A DNA stretch of 64,000 nt from Phytoseiulus persimilis (GCA_037576195.1 CM075101.1:39432001-39496000); one strand, 5' to 3'. Counted from the stretch's first letter, positions 22,117 to 32,870 are shown. Numbers and translations: made by a program. Notes: generated from the sequence alone by a model not told the origin.

Positions 22117-22370
22117 TCAGCAATATGTACAGATATGTTCCAGCATGGAACCACAGGCCGCGCACGTTATCAGGACAGTTCTAACGACGCGCAGAGTTGC
22201 CGCCGTCGTTAGCGTCGTCTTCGTCCCGTCGACTAGGCGAATGGAACTCCCTTCCGAGTCGGGTGAAGTTTGGGCAGAGGACTGGGGCCCCGATTCTCTT
22301 GCACACCTAGCGTTGTGAAGTCTGAGCCTGGATGAGCTCATCACGGATATCGATCTCGAGCAGGACGCGG
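22117..22370 (-). pseudogene. PHD-family third-exon relic
   Basis: Counterpart in unit 2 of the decayed third exon at 16066-16690, without the LTR. The CYVC motif is replaced by QR followed by a stop, and the His-Cys pair is lost. The upstream part is cut at 22370 by a rearrangement junction. Confidence 0.65.
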
Positions 22371-22830
22371 TGGAGAAGAGTACACAGGCGCCTGATTACA
22401 TTTGCGATAAGTACGTTCGATATGACGTCACGCTTTGATGATGTCACACCGGACGTGCACATGTATTTCACGCGAAGTGTTGGTAGTCGGCGGAGGACTG
22501 AACTTCCACGTCATCCAGGGTATGAAGCGGCGCTCCAGCTAACTTGAAAACTCACTTTCTGTGCTGGAATTATCCATCCCAGAACTACAGCTGGCCTTGC
22601 TGGAACCGGTTCCAAACATCGATGAGTGAAACGCAGTGCTGACGATGTTGACTCCGCCAGCGAATCCGCGAGGATGGACTCGAAGAGGTTCAACACCCCT
22701 ATTGGATCAGTCCAAACTCCAAAACTCCCTTTACGTGCTCACGTAGTACTGATGTCCGTGCTCGAGATCCAGCACCGCTTTTGACAGATGCTGCAAACGC
22801 TTAAGGGAACCAGACGTTGGAAAAGAAATT
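22371..22830. repeat. Third, partial copy of the duplicated upstream segment
   Basis: Matches 13483-13930 and 19510-19960, including the palindrome TGACGTCA at 22423-22430 and the sequence read as AQKVSFQVSWSAASYPG on the minus strand. After about 22830 the similarity is lost. Confidence 0.75.
22423..22430. promoter_or_regulatory. CRE/ATF-like palindrome TGACGTCA, copy 3
   Basis: Third occurrence of the same site in the same duplicated context; here no first exon follows, because the junction at 22370 cuts it off. Confidence 0.3.
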
Positions 22831-23316
22831 CAGTGGCGTAGTTCATAAATTCAATGACTCACCATTCACGCATGCTGCTCTGAAGGATCGTTGAACGAGC
22901 AGTTGCTCACTCCCCATAAAACTGCGATTGGTTTCATGTGAGGACGCTCCAAGTTTTCAGCTCGGCGGGATCCGAGATTCAAGATCAGACAAAATGTCAC
23001 GGACGTCGAGGTTCATGCGTGCGTTACGCAGATACCAGAAGCGTTCGAAGCCTTGTCTACGAAGTTCTCTCGACGCACCGCCCGTCGTTTCATACGACAA
23101 AAACTTACGAGGGTTCTCTCATTTCCGGGTGAGGAACGACTTCTCCAAATTCGCGACCTCAACATCGACCTTTGCATCGTGTTGATCACGGAATGGTGGG
23201 GGAGATCTGGTCAGGGAAACTGAACAAGTACCAAGGAAAACGAGCGTCGATTTCAAAAAGAAAAACAGAGATTTATCATCCCATGTCCAGCTATCTACAT
23301 TGCTCGCGATACGGAG

Positions 23317-23888
23317 CTAATGGCTACGCGCAGTCACGCTTGTACGACATTCGGAACAGTGCCAGATGGCGTCTTTCTGCTCTCCGACTTGATCAAGCCG
23401 ACATGACCAATGATATTTGTTGCCACACTGCTTGACATTAGGACAAATCATGCTCGCCCTGCTTCTCCCACACAAGCAGCATTGGAGGGTTTCGGACTCT
23501 ACGAGTTCGCGTATGATATCGCTTTCCTCAATAACGCGACCTCGGAGATCTGTAGCACTCTTCTGCAAGAAGTAGAACGGAATTGCTCACGAAGCGCCTC
23601 TCTGAATCCCACAGACCATTTGACTATTCCTGCATTCCTACAGCATGAACATTGAGTACGCACCAAGGATCCTTGACAAGCCGTGTAGCGCTTTCCGAGT
23701 ATCTCGAATTCGTCAGGTGGCTCCCCTTCGCCACTAGACGGGCGTCGGCAGAACACGCAAATGTCATGTCTTACTGGAATTCAGACTTGATATCAGACAT
23801 GCATTTGGAATTTCGCGATACGGAGAATCTCCGAAAACGACTTACGGCCGGCCAACAAACGGAGAGCTTCTTGGACGACAGGATCCAT
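23317..23888 (-). CDS. PHD-like zinc-finger protein, family copy C, three exons
   Basis: Exons 23888-23846 (43 nt; MDPVVQEALRLLAG), 23773-23664 (110 nt) and 23562-23317 (246 nt) join in phase to 132 residues. Exon 2 starts with DICVFC, but its second pair reads C-x2-S (ACQGS), so one ligand of the first module is missing. Exon 3 keeps the whole PHD pattern: CCLC, C, C, H-WS-C and CSEC. Divergence from copies A and B is large at DNA level, while exon lengths, phases and splice sites (GTAAGT, ATTCCAG, GTGCGT, TTGCAG) are unchanged. Probably an active older paralogue. Confidence 0.65.
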
Positions 23889-25004
23889 CTTCTGTTACGC
23901 TCTAGATGGAGTTGCTGTGACGATCCAAGGTTTTTAAAGGACTCGGCCACGTGTGAGATTCTCGAGGATGAACGACATCCGGACGTTCGAAATATCAGGT
24001 CAGGTACGAGTGACAACCGCACATTCGTCTCGATATCAGGCTTGGATGCCGCACGTGCACGGTGAATGTCGTAAGCTCTTGCCCACGTGAATAGCCTCTG
24101 CGATGCACTGGAATCTATCTAAGGTGCGATGAGGACTCGATGTGCCGCAATCACCCGCAATCTGCTCGGAGCTCCTTCTGGATTCTTCTGGAATGGGTGT
24201 CTCAGGTGTATCCGATGAAATCGTCTCGGAGCAGGTAGACCCGCAGCAGAATTCACCGAAGTATCTCTGAAGGGTCAGAATACTCGTCGTATTTAATCCG
24301 CTTTCCAACATCCGAATCGATTGAGGACGGTCATGTTCCATTGGAACTGTGTCCATCAGTTCCGTATAGTCTTACATGCCGGATTTCGCTCACGACGTTC
24401 CACGACGCTATGCGGGTCGAGTTCGATACTCTGCGTTTCCAGTACCAAAGGGTCATTACGAGAAAATAGCGCGAACGAGTACTGAGAACAAAGAGCCGTA
24501 GTGTATCATTCGTTCTCAATGCCGCCATCGATGAGAGTTGGGATGTCCCGACGGCTGGTTCTCACGACAAACCAGTGATTGGGCGGCGGAAGTGGATATG
24601 AGTGGCGGACATGTCTTCAAGCCACGGATCCTGAAAATGGCCACCGCTGACAACGGCGTCTTGGCATCGTTCATGGAGCGGCCTGGAAGACAGTTCATGC
24701 GAACACAGCCGTTTGCCAAAGATGTTGACTCGGTCGGAAACTTCCTGGGAATCGAGGGATCGATGCTTGCTCGTATTGCTCCACTTTGAGCGAGGCCGGC
24801 AGAGATTCCGCTATCTCGAGCTGAGTAAACCCTCGGCCATCTGGACCTCTACGAATATCCTTCCTCCAAAGTTCACATTCGACCGAGCTTGGCTAGCTCA
24901 CCACATGCGGAGATGTCAAAATAGAACGAAGATAGTATTTGAAACGCAGATCGAGACATTTTATTCTCGAAGGCGCAAATGGAATGTCAGGTATATATCG
25001 AGGC

Positions 25005-25802
25005 TCATGCTTCGCTCTTCCCGGCGCACTTCGAGCACTTTGAGCAGCCGAGGTCATCGTCTTCTTCATCGTGCCGACACGACCAGTGGAACTTATTGCC
25101 ACAATGCTTGACGTTCGAGCAGATAACAGTGGCTCCGGGATTTCGACACACGTAGCATTGAAGCGTCTGAGCCTGGATGAACTCGTCACGAATTTCTTCT
25201 TCTTGGGGGACACGGCCCTCGAAGTCTGTCGCCTTACCCTGTGGAATGAACGAAGAATGCAAGTTCTCAGGAAACGCTTGTTTAATCTCGCAAAGCCAGA
25301 GCGGATTTCTCGAATCAATTGAACATTAACATCAAAAACGCACAACGCAACCCTCACAACACGAGAAATCCCTTCCAAGGACATTGAAGTTCACGGCACG
25401 GCACTCGTCGGCACCGATGATGTGTCGGCAGAAAACGCAAGCGTTGCCCGGCACTGCAAAGGGAACTCCAACTTTAAGTATAAGAATGGAGGTCTTGAAG
25501 CAAGGGGCATTGGTCAGCTTATGGAGCGCAGGGGCTGTGACACGGAGAAATGGCCAACGTTTTTCTAGCAGCGATTACGTTGTTTTCATCGTGTTGAGTG
25601 ACGCTGACCACAAGAGAAAATACCCTATGATTCTGACAAGCAACTTCCCGTTTACAATGGGTCCTGTATTGAGTGGGAAATTCTTGACATGGAATGTGAA
25701 GTTCCATCTCTGAGGCTTTCGTGATCTGGCGGTTCCAGCGTCGTGGAAACTGAGCTCACCTCCTGCTAACAACCGAATCGCATGCTGATCCAGATGATCC
25801 AT
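25005..25802 (-). CDS. PHD-like zinc-finger protein, family copy D, three exons
   Basis: Exons 25802-25760 (43 nt; MDHLDQHAIRLLAG), 25453-25344 (110 nt) and 25238-25005 (234 nt) give about 128 residues. Exon 2 has NACVFC and CCEGC. Exon 3 starts GKATDFEGRVPQEEEIRDEF and has CYVC, C, C, H-WS-C and CSKC, ending GKSEA. Intron 1 (about 300 bp) is the longest in the family. The complete ligand set and intact splice sites (GTGAGC, TTTGCAG, GTGCGT, CCACAG) make this the clearest family member. Confidence 0.7.
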
Positions 25803-26623
25803 GTTTTATCCCATCCACGATTCCGTGAAAACTGCGATCTGTTGTGTGCGTTCTCCGCCTTTTAAGGAAACCGGCGCTGTTGGACATTCACGAGGGAGTG
25901 TCTACTCATGTGTCGACGAATGTACGTTCAATTTCCCGAATGTGACGCGCGTTCATTCCGAAATGTCTCCAAATTTCTCGAGATTCGTTCGGTGCACGTC
26001 AGGCGTTGTATCTGAGAATCCAACGACGAGCGCTCAGCCTGTGCGAGAAAAAAATGTGGCCTCGTCTATCACTTCGTTCCCAGGCGTTGTGCAGCTGCTC
26101 GAGTTCCCTGGAGAGTACTTGATCTCCGTCCCACCAACGCACTTCGGCTCTCCAATGATTGAAAGTTCCAAAGAGGAGGAGTCCCATCGAGTCGGGGACG
26201 CGTCGATTCTGAACTCTACAGCGCCAGGAAGTGACTTGAAAATCAGGAAGTGCTTTCACTTCGTAAGCCTATTCTTCACCGCTGGCAAACCCGAGAACGG
26301 ATCTCGAATTAAGGAGTCGACTGTTCAGAGCTCGTGGAGAACCGTCGGTTGATACAATGATATCAGTGGAGAAATCATGGCACGTTCTCTGGGAATCGCG
26401 CGACAAAACTGAATGAGCGGCGGGCAAGGGACTCGATGCGGAAGTTTCCGCACACCTCACCGAGGCAAAAACTTCGATAGCCTTTCAGATCAGTCGCTCT
26501 GTTCCTTGAGGACAGAACGTAAATAACGCGGAGAACCAGTTGCGTTGTCTGAATTTCAACTCGAGTGTACCCATGATGCGAGCTCACATTCCTGCACGAT
26601 TATCTTCATGTCTGTTCAATGAA

Positions 26624-26701
26624 CAGGCTGCGCAGACAATCAGCGCATCCCGAGCAGCCTGATTTGTTGCCGTCGCTTTCATCTCGTCGACAGGGCCAGT
26701 G
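26624..26701 (-). pseudogene. PHD-family relic (end of third exon)
   Basis: Only the final part of the finger remains: H-WP-C, an acidic linker DESDG, then CSGC and ...CLRSL. Sequence upstream of the His is not family-like. It shares its breakpoint context (GL-V/I-HWP) with the relic at 32771-32870. Confidence 0.55.
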
Positions 26702-28675
26702 GACAAGGCCGTTTTCAGCCTTTGCGCCGATGGCTGTCAACAGAAGCGGAATTCACTGCTACGTATATGCTCTTCTCTCCAACTCTTGATGTCATTGAGA
26801 CTTCGGAGCGCCAACTCGGGCATCGGACACCAACTACAGCGGGGCCTGACCTTTCTGCCCGAAGACATTTGGAGCGCGAGTAAATTTGAGCCCAAGGGCA
26901 CTCAATGTCGACTTCCGATGCCACGTAACCTGAGAAACGTCACAATCGTTGAGATTTGGACGTTCAACGTGGAGATTCAATTAGCAGCGTCGAGCGAGAC
27001 GTTCGAGCTGACATCTCGTTCTCATGTAGCGACATCGACCGTTATCATGAAGCTTCGCATTCGGAATTCTCATGGGCTGATTATTTTCACCGATTACTAA
27101 TGCTCGGTGGATGTGGACTAAGAGAGATATTGATAATCTGTCCATGCCGGAAGTTACGTGAATTCCGCGATCGAGAAGATCAAAATCGAAACTGCGAGAG
27201 AGTTTTTCGCGGAGCAATCAGAGCGATAAACCAACGATCCTCCAGGGCAGCTACGTAACACTCTTCATCGGAACCGAGGCGGACGAATCTGTGAACAGGG
27301 GAACAGCCCATACTCCAGCACGGTGTTCTCTCTTGCTCGAACTTGTGCTTATCACAACTTCGGGTAATTGATCATCATTGCGCAACGGGAGTCGCTTATT
27401 CTCGCCTTGGTTTCGATGTGCGGACTTCGTGAATTTCGCTCTTCGGAGCAAATTCTCTAAGGAACACACTAGGCCAACGGATCTGGAAACTTATCGGTTG
27501 ACGGAACCCTTACTTCCATACCGAATCATCGCGAGCGAGGACTGGCCTTTTCAGCGAACCCTCTGTCGACGCCGACGGAAGCGCGAGGAAGGTCGACGCC
27601 TCTCGTTGTGACCGTGCTCTAGGTATTCAGGCAGACCCGAAATTATTCAATGTACGTGGATCCATACGAAAGTCTATGAGCCGTAAATGGCTTCCATGAG
27701 GCAACCACGATGGGTTACGCTCTTCACTAGATACGCTTACTTCAATGGTACACTGCCGTGATATCAGTCACGAAATGATATTTATTCTAACGCAAAGTAA
27801 GCTATACTCACACGCCGAATTCCAAATACGCCGCCGTTGCCTTCGGCGGTGGCCGAGAACAGGAGGAAGGTCGCCGCCTCCAGTGACCATTTCGAGTGAG
27901 CACAGATCAGTCACGGGATCCTGGAACTCCCGGAATACTCGATCGCCGCCCAACCTCACGCGCGCGTCGCGAACAATCCGAGTCTTATTCTTCTCCTTCT
28001 TCGCGCACTACGATACCGAGGACCTCGGTCCTTGCGTGGTCTCAAACGGCCGTAGTGATGTCGGTCTGGATCGGGCTCAAATGAGAGAAGAGATCACGAC
28101 AAGTGGCAAGGTGTCCAACCACGAATCTGGAAACGGAAATGCAAGGTGTGCAACAGTCTTCATGGATACCACGAAATAGTAGCGTATTTCGTTCCACGAA
28201 TCGAATTGTGCTCATACGCTTCCGATCACATGATGACTTCACTTATGGCACATCATATCCGCAGGAGCTACCTACTGGTGATCGAACTTGCCGACTGAAA
28301 TCCGGAATTCCCTCGCGAGAGAGACATGACTAGGGGTCGCAGAACCGGGTTTGACACCCGGGTGCGGAACCAGGTATCCGAGGCTGGATTTCCTGAGCCC
28401 GACGACCGATTCAAAGAGTTGATTCCGGGGTCATTCCGACCATATTCTTTGGAGTCCGTGGACCTGGGTATCAGGGTACCCGTTTCGACGGGTACGTACC
28501 CGGTTCCTGATACCCAGGTCTTCGCGACCCCTGGACAAGACCCTGAAACCTTCGGAAAGCATCTATCCACTCTCGGCTAATTACTTGGGCAGCGAAGAAC
28601 AAGCTCCTTCTCGCGAAAAAAATCGACGCATTTATTTCCAAATGCTCAGCAATATTTACAGCAATATGTACATAT
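26702..28675. other. Accessory DNA without a recognisable gene
   Basis: Only short, unlinked ORFs on both strands (for example 26699-27100 +, 27745-28179 +, 28103-28333 +), none with a known motif or convincing splice context. The stretch probably contains decayed family units and other old repeats. A composite hairpin lies at 28461-28520. Confidence 0.4.
28461..28520. repeat. Nested inverted repeat (hairpin within hairpin)
   Basis: Perfect 15-bp arms GACCTGGGTATCAGG (28461-28475) and its complement (28506-28520) enclose a second perfect 7-bp hairpin, GTACCCG (28476-28482) and CGGGTAC (28489-28495), with loop TTTCGA. A GC-rich cruciform-forming sequence; possibly the middle of a small palindromic element. 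Confidence 0.8.
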
Positions 28676-28691
28676 CTATTCCAGGATGAAA

Positions 28692-29287
28692 CTACAGGCT
28701 GCGCACATTATCGGCACAACTTGAACACCGTGCGCATTTACCTGCGTCGCTCCCGTCGATTTCATCACGTCGACATGACCAATGATATTTGTTGCCACAC
28801 TGGTTGACGTTGCGGCAGACAATCGTGGCCCTGCTTTTCCCGCACCAATAACAGCGGAGCGTTTCGGACTCAAGGATTTCGTGCTTGATATGATCTTCGT
28901 CTAGAACGCGATCTCGGAGTTCTGTAGCGTTCAACTGCAAGATGAGGAGTTGAATTGCTTAGGGACCCGCTGTCTCGATATTCCAAACAATAAGTGAATT
29001 TCTCGCATCTCTGCAGCGTGCGCATTGAGTACGCACCAAGCACCCATGACAAGCCGAGTAGCGTTCTCCGAGTATCTCGAACACCTCCGGTGGCTCTCCT
29101 CCGACGGAGGACTGGCATCGGCAGAACACACAAATGTCCTTCCTCACTGGAATAGGAAAAGGATCTTACGTATTTGGAGTGGCGCTCTCAAGAACCACCG
29201 TAACGCGGGATGAGCAACAGAAAGAATTTCCGAAAACGACTTACGGCCGGCCAACAAACGAAGAACTTCTTGGTCGCGGGGATCCAT
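28692..29287 (-). CDS. PHD-like zinc-finger protein, family copy F, three exons
   Basis: Exons 29287-29245 (43 nt; MDPRDQEVLRLLAG), 29146-29037 (110 nt) and 28934-28692 (243 nt) give 131 residues. Exon 2 has DICVFC and ACHGC. Exon 3 starts LNATELRDRVLDEDHIKHE and carries CYWC, C, C, H-WS-C and CSSC, ending NVRSL. Closest to copy C (shared GEPP and FEILG motifs in exon 2). All zinc ligands and splice sites are intact. Confidence 0.7.
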
Positions 29288-30557
29288 ATCTCTCGCGCTC
29301 TGGATGCGATTGCTGCAGGCTCTGGCGATTCTAGGTTCTTATAAGGCTCGGCCACGTGGGAGATTCTCGAGGATGCACGACATTCGACGCTGAGACTCGC
29401 ACATATCTCAGGAATAACTGATATTTGCACGTTCATCTTGATACGACGATGAGATGCTGCGGTACGCGCATGGCGAAACACGCACCGAGAGACGAGTTGA
29501 ATGCGATGAGCGGAGATCTTTGCAGGTCGCTGGTCAGGTTGATGAACTACGTGGTTGGATGGCATATATACGGGATTAGACTATGGGAGACAACCCGTCC
29601 GAGGAGAGTGAGCGATTCTCCAACTATCTGAGAATTCTATTAAGGGATTAAGATTCGATCTATCGTAATTTTCAACCAAGCGCACGGAGCTCCTTTTGGA
29701 TTCTTCCGGAGCGGGTTCCTCTTGTTTGGGAGTTGGTTGAACGTCTTCTTTCTTGGCTTCGGAGGGCTGTCGCTCCCACGATCACGGCGGAGATTCACGC
29801 ACTGAGCCCTGATCCATGGTACTAGATGAATGGACTGTGAGATCGAGCTGCCAGCAGCTCGGAACAAAATCGAAAAAGTTCGAGTCGAAACATCTCTCAA
29901 TTACAGGAATCGATCGGCTGCGATGATGGTTTATTCCAACTGTGTTCATCAGCTTTTTGCAGTCGCGGGTGGCCAGAGGCTCCTGGATCGCCGATGAGTA
30001 TCGTCCGCTCCCAACACCGGCATTGATGAAAGTTGGGATGTCCACATCGTCGATTCTCAGGAGCCACGGTCAGTGAGGGCAGGAGAAGATGTAATTGGAG
30101 ATATGTCCAACTACCAACGATGCTCTCTCGAGAATCCTGAACGAGCTCTCCGAATTTCTCTACAGTTGCTTAGTTTCGCTTTCCGTCAGAGCTCCGTGAA
30201 TCGCCCCGCAGGTGTCTGTGGAGATCAGTGTTTCTTACCTGAGGACTCGATTCGTGAACCCAACAATCAAGTCACCAATCTCCTGAGAGAGTTTCCACTT
30301 CAAAACTCTACTCTCATTCTGAGCATGTATATTTGTCTGATTTGGTTGCTGCAAAATGTTGGAGACTGGAGAAAACTCCACCACGGCATGCTGGCAGTGA
30401 AGATTAGATCTTATTGTGCCGTTTGCGACATCCGTAAATCCATCTCCCAACGAGAATTTGGAAGTATTGGGTTACGAGACTGCGAAATCCTCAAGGATAT
30501 CAAGCATATGTGTATTATTCCATGATCATCGGAGTCTGAATGAATTCTCCGGAGACG
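29288..30557. other. Upstream region of copy F and 3' flank of the truncated receptor
   Basis: Around 29940-30045 the minus strand reads DIPTFINAG-like sequence matching DIPTLINGG upstream of copies A-C (near 14141-14200, 20168-20220 and 24516-24545), so roughly 1 kb of upstream DNA belongs to the family unit. A 150-codon plus-strand ORF (30073-30525) has no recognisable domain. Confidence 0.4.
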
Positions 30558-31751
30558 TCACTTTGAGCCGACACTTTTTATTCTGGGATACACGTCCACT
30601 CCTTGGGACCATCGGGAGTACAAACGATCTCTGGCGAACCAACACGCGTACCGCTGGGCCCCCTCATCACCGTCCGTCTCGGCGAAGTCGGCCGTGACCA
30701 GACTCAAATATTCCTCAACGCTGACATCGGCGTTTTCCAGAAGCTTGACGACTTGTGGGGCGGCAGTCTCGAGATCTTCCCAGTACAATTTCCTCAGCTT
30801 GGCGTTCGGATATATGCAGCCTTTGATCCTCTCATTCGAATCACATGAAGGAAACTGCACTTCGGTGCGCATGCCACTCGATGCTGTCAAGGAACTGGCG
30901 CTATAGTCGAAGATCAGCATCGGTTTGCTCTCTAACAGAGCGCGATGCCCTATGGCTCCGAGCCTATGGCCAACCCATGCCACTCTCACATACAATGCAA
31001 GCTCTTCGATCTGGCTTATGATGGCTTCGTAGTTTTCGTGCGGAAAAGCGGCTAGAAGAGTTGCACAATTGACTCCTGTTTTCCTGCACCTTTCGGGGAT
31101 GTATTGACCGGAGGAGTCACACTTCGGGTAGCGTGAGCTCTCACACCAGTTGGACGTGGTTCCAGGCCTCTTTAGCGCATTTCGGAAGACCATATTGTCG
31201 AGCGCGAAATTTTCCGCCAGGTGCTCGTAAGTGAAGTACCTGTAGTGACCGGGCGATGGTCCCGAGCCTGCGGCATCCACTTGAGCTGTTGTGACGAACC
31301 AGCCCAACTTTATACTGACTCCAAGATATCCCGCGCTCTTGACCCTTTCTTTTTGAAGTGGGAACTGATCCGTTGTCTCAACGACACCCACTTGTAGCAG
31401 AGGAGTCTTTGTGCAGTCCTCGAGTCGATCAGCATAGCAATTCATGTTCTCGACCCATTCTCTTGAGGTATATTCGTAGGTCACCACTTCAGCGGGGTAT
31501 CCCAAATGGTCTGAGATGAAATGGAGAAGTATGAAAGCGAGAATGCGGTCGGTTTTTCTCGGTCCAGTTCCGATCGTGATGTTGACAGGGATGTCATTGA
31601 TGTGCAGTTGGTTCCCGAACAGGATCTTCGCAGTCGTCGCACAGATCGGTGCCCGTTCTTGGCCCTCACACAGGCACGCAGTGAAACAACTTGTCATCAG
31701 GATGACAGCACAGAAGTTCCACACTGTGGGGGACAACTTGGTCAGAAACAT
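30558..31751 (-). CDS. Truncated paralogue of the Venus kinase receptor: first extracellular domain only
   Basis: Highly similar to the N-terminal third of the receptor at 7008-10577 (shared INDIPVNITIGTG, LGYPAEVVTYEYTSREW, GWFVTTAQV). The open frame extends to 31958, but the signal-peptide Met used by the full-length gene is Thr here, and the nearest Met is at 31751 (MFLTKLSPTVWNFCAVILM, still a good signal peptide). The frame stops after DVYPRIKSVGSK, exactly where the flytrap domain begins in the parent, so the product would be a secreted protein of about 400 residues with only the solute-binding-like domain. No frameshift or internal stop is seen, and cysteines are conserved. An AATAAA (about 30579-30584) overlaps the last codons. 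Either a soluble decoy or ligand carrier, or a young pseudogene. Confidence 0.65.
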   Translation of the reverse strand: MFLTKLSPTVWNFCAVILMTSCFTACLCEGQERAPICATTAKILFGNQLHINDIPVNITIGTGPRKTDRILAFILLHFISDHLGYPAEVVTYEYTSREWVENMNCYADRLEDCTKTPLLQVGVVETTDQFPLQKERVKSAGYLGVSIKLGWFVTTAQVDAAGSGPSPGHYRYFTYEHLAENFALDNMVFRNALKRPGTTSNWCESSRYPKCDSSGQYIPERCRKTGVNCATLLAAFPHENYEAIISQIEELALYVRVAWVGHRLGAIGHRALLESKPMLIFDYSASSLTASSGMRTEVQFPSCDSNERIKGCIYPNAKLRKLYWEDLETAAPQVVKLLENADVSVEEYLSLVTADFAETDGDEGAQRYACWFARDRLYSRWSQGVDVYPRIKSVGSK

Positions 31752-31958
31752 CGTCCTACAGCTCGATTGCCGCTTATTCCGGGAAGAGTAGATCGCACCA
31801 AATGCTGGTTCCGCAGATGGAATCGTTTCCGTCTCAGAGAATCCGAATAATTTTTTCTTCGAACCTCCGGATTCCATCAGCGCATTCGCCGAGGCTGCAT
31901 GGGCTTTGACTTGTTGCACATGCGCTACGGTGAGGGCTCCGCCAGCTGTAGGTTTCAC

Positions 31959-32160
31959 GACCTCCTTTCAAACAACCTCTAACCAGGACGCGTCAGAGTC
32001 GCACAGGGAATGTCAGCTCCCAGTTAGCAATGATTACAGAGGAGACTCGTGATGCGGACGATCCTGCTCTGTCCCAATACCTATCTAATGGTCTGGCTCA
32101 GCAACGATAACTGATTCCACGTCGCATCGTTTTCGAACACGGATTATAGAGGGCTTTGCG
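31959..32160. repeat. Duplicated upstream sequence of the receptor paralogue
   Basis: Matches 10760-11070 upstream of the full-length receptor (for example GATGCGGACGATCCTGCTCT against GATGCGGACGGTCCTGCTCT). The duplication therefore included the 5' flank. Confidence 0.7.
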
Positions 32161-32246
32161 CAGTACAGCCCAAACCATGCGTAACGTTCTACGATACCAG
32201 AGAGGAAGCAATCTTGGTTTCTTTCTGCCATTCTAGATCACTGGAT

Positions 32247-32459
32247 CTATCGAATACCAGTGGAGCATATGGTTCTGAAACATCGTCTAGCGGACGTTGC
32301 TTCGGAACCGACCTCGACGTTGGGACCTTGCTTGCACAAGAGGACGTCAGAGACATACATGTGCAACCAGTGGGCGCACGTTCGGTTGTGAGAGCCAACT
32401 TGTAACGCATCAACACCGCCTGTATCGAGGCTTCGACGTAGAGCAGCATTCTCGTCCAT
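32247..32459 (-). pseudogene. Possible ankyrin-repeat relic
   Basis: The minus-strand frame reads with ankyrin-like spacing: GGVDALQVG, then RTCAHWLH (usual TPLHWA), then VSDVLLCKQGPNVE (usual VVxLLLxxGANVE), then EATSARRC. One to one and a half repeats at most, with key residues altered, and no neighbouring exon found. Weak. Confidence 0.25.
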
Positions 32460-32770
32460 AGTGCTGGAAAATTTTCCTCAACCAGCATTACCTCGCCCTG
32501 TACCTACGGAGAAACCTCGATGAGACAGCATATTCGCTTCGTTCTGCTCTCGGGCTTCTTTCCTCTCACGGTTCCTTCATTCTAGTTCTCGGCACAGTAC
32601 ACTTTGGGTTCAATATCGCTCTGCACGGGGTTCTCGTTCCTTGGCGCGAAAATCTTGGCGCGGCCCCATAACCTTGGAGCACACAAAGGAGCCCCGAATC
32701 ATTCGTCCGCGGAGAGTAAGGTACTCGTTCCGATGTTTGACAATACTTTCGTGTCTGTTCCGAAATGGGT

Positions 32771-32870
32771 GTACAGGCCGCGCAGACTGTTCGCGCAGCT
32801 CGAACACCCTGAGTTGTCGCCGTCGAATCTGCCGTTGTTTTCCTCTCGTCGACCGGGCCAGTGGATGAGG
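32771..32870 (-). pseudogene. PHD-family relic (end of third exon)
   Basis: Reads H-WP-G where the family has H-W[PS]-C, then an acidic linker, CSSC and NSLRGL. The Cys-to-Gly change and the absence of the CYVC half show it is not functional. It marks the right-hand limit of the array. Confidence 0.55.

Larger units (their letters stand above)
18517..22370. repeat. Tandem duplication, unit 2
   Basis: The second copy of the block at 12490-16690, offset about 6027 bp. The left edge falls inside the Tigger transposase. The right edge at about 22370 is a sharp junction where a third-exon relic is joined directly to sequence matching 13483 onward. A 30-40 bp extra stretch near 21655-21690 is absent from unit 1. 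Confidence 0.85.
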
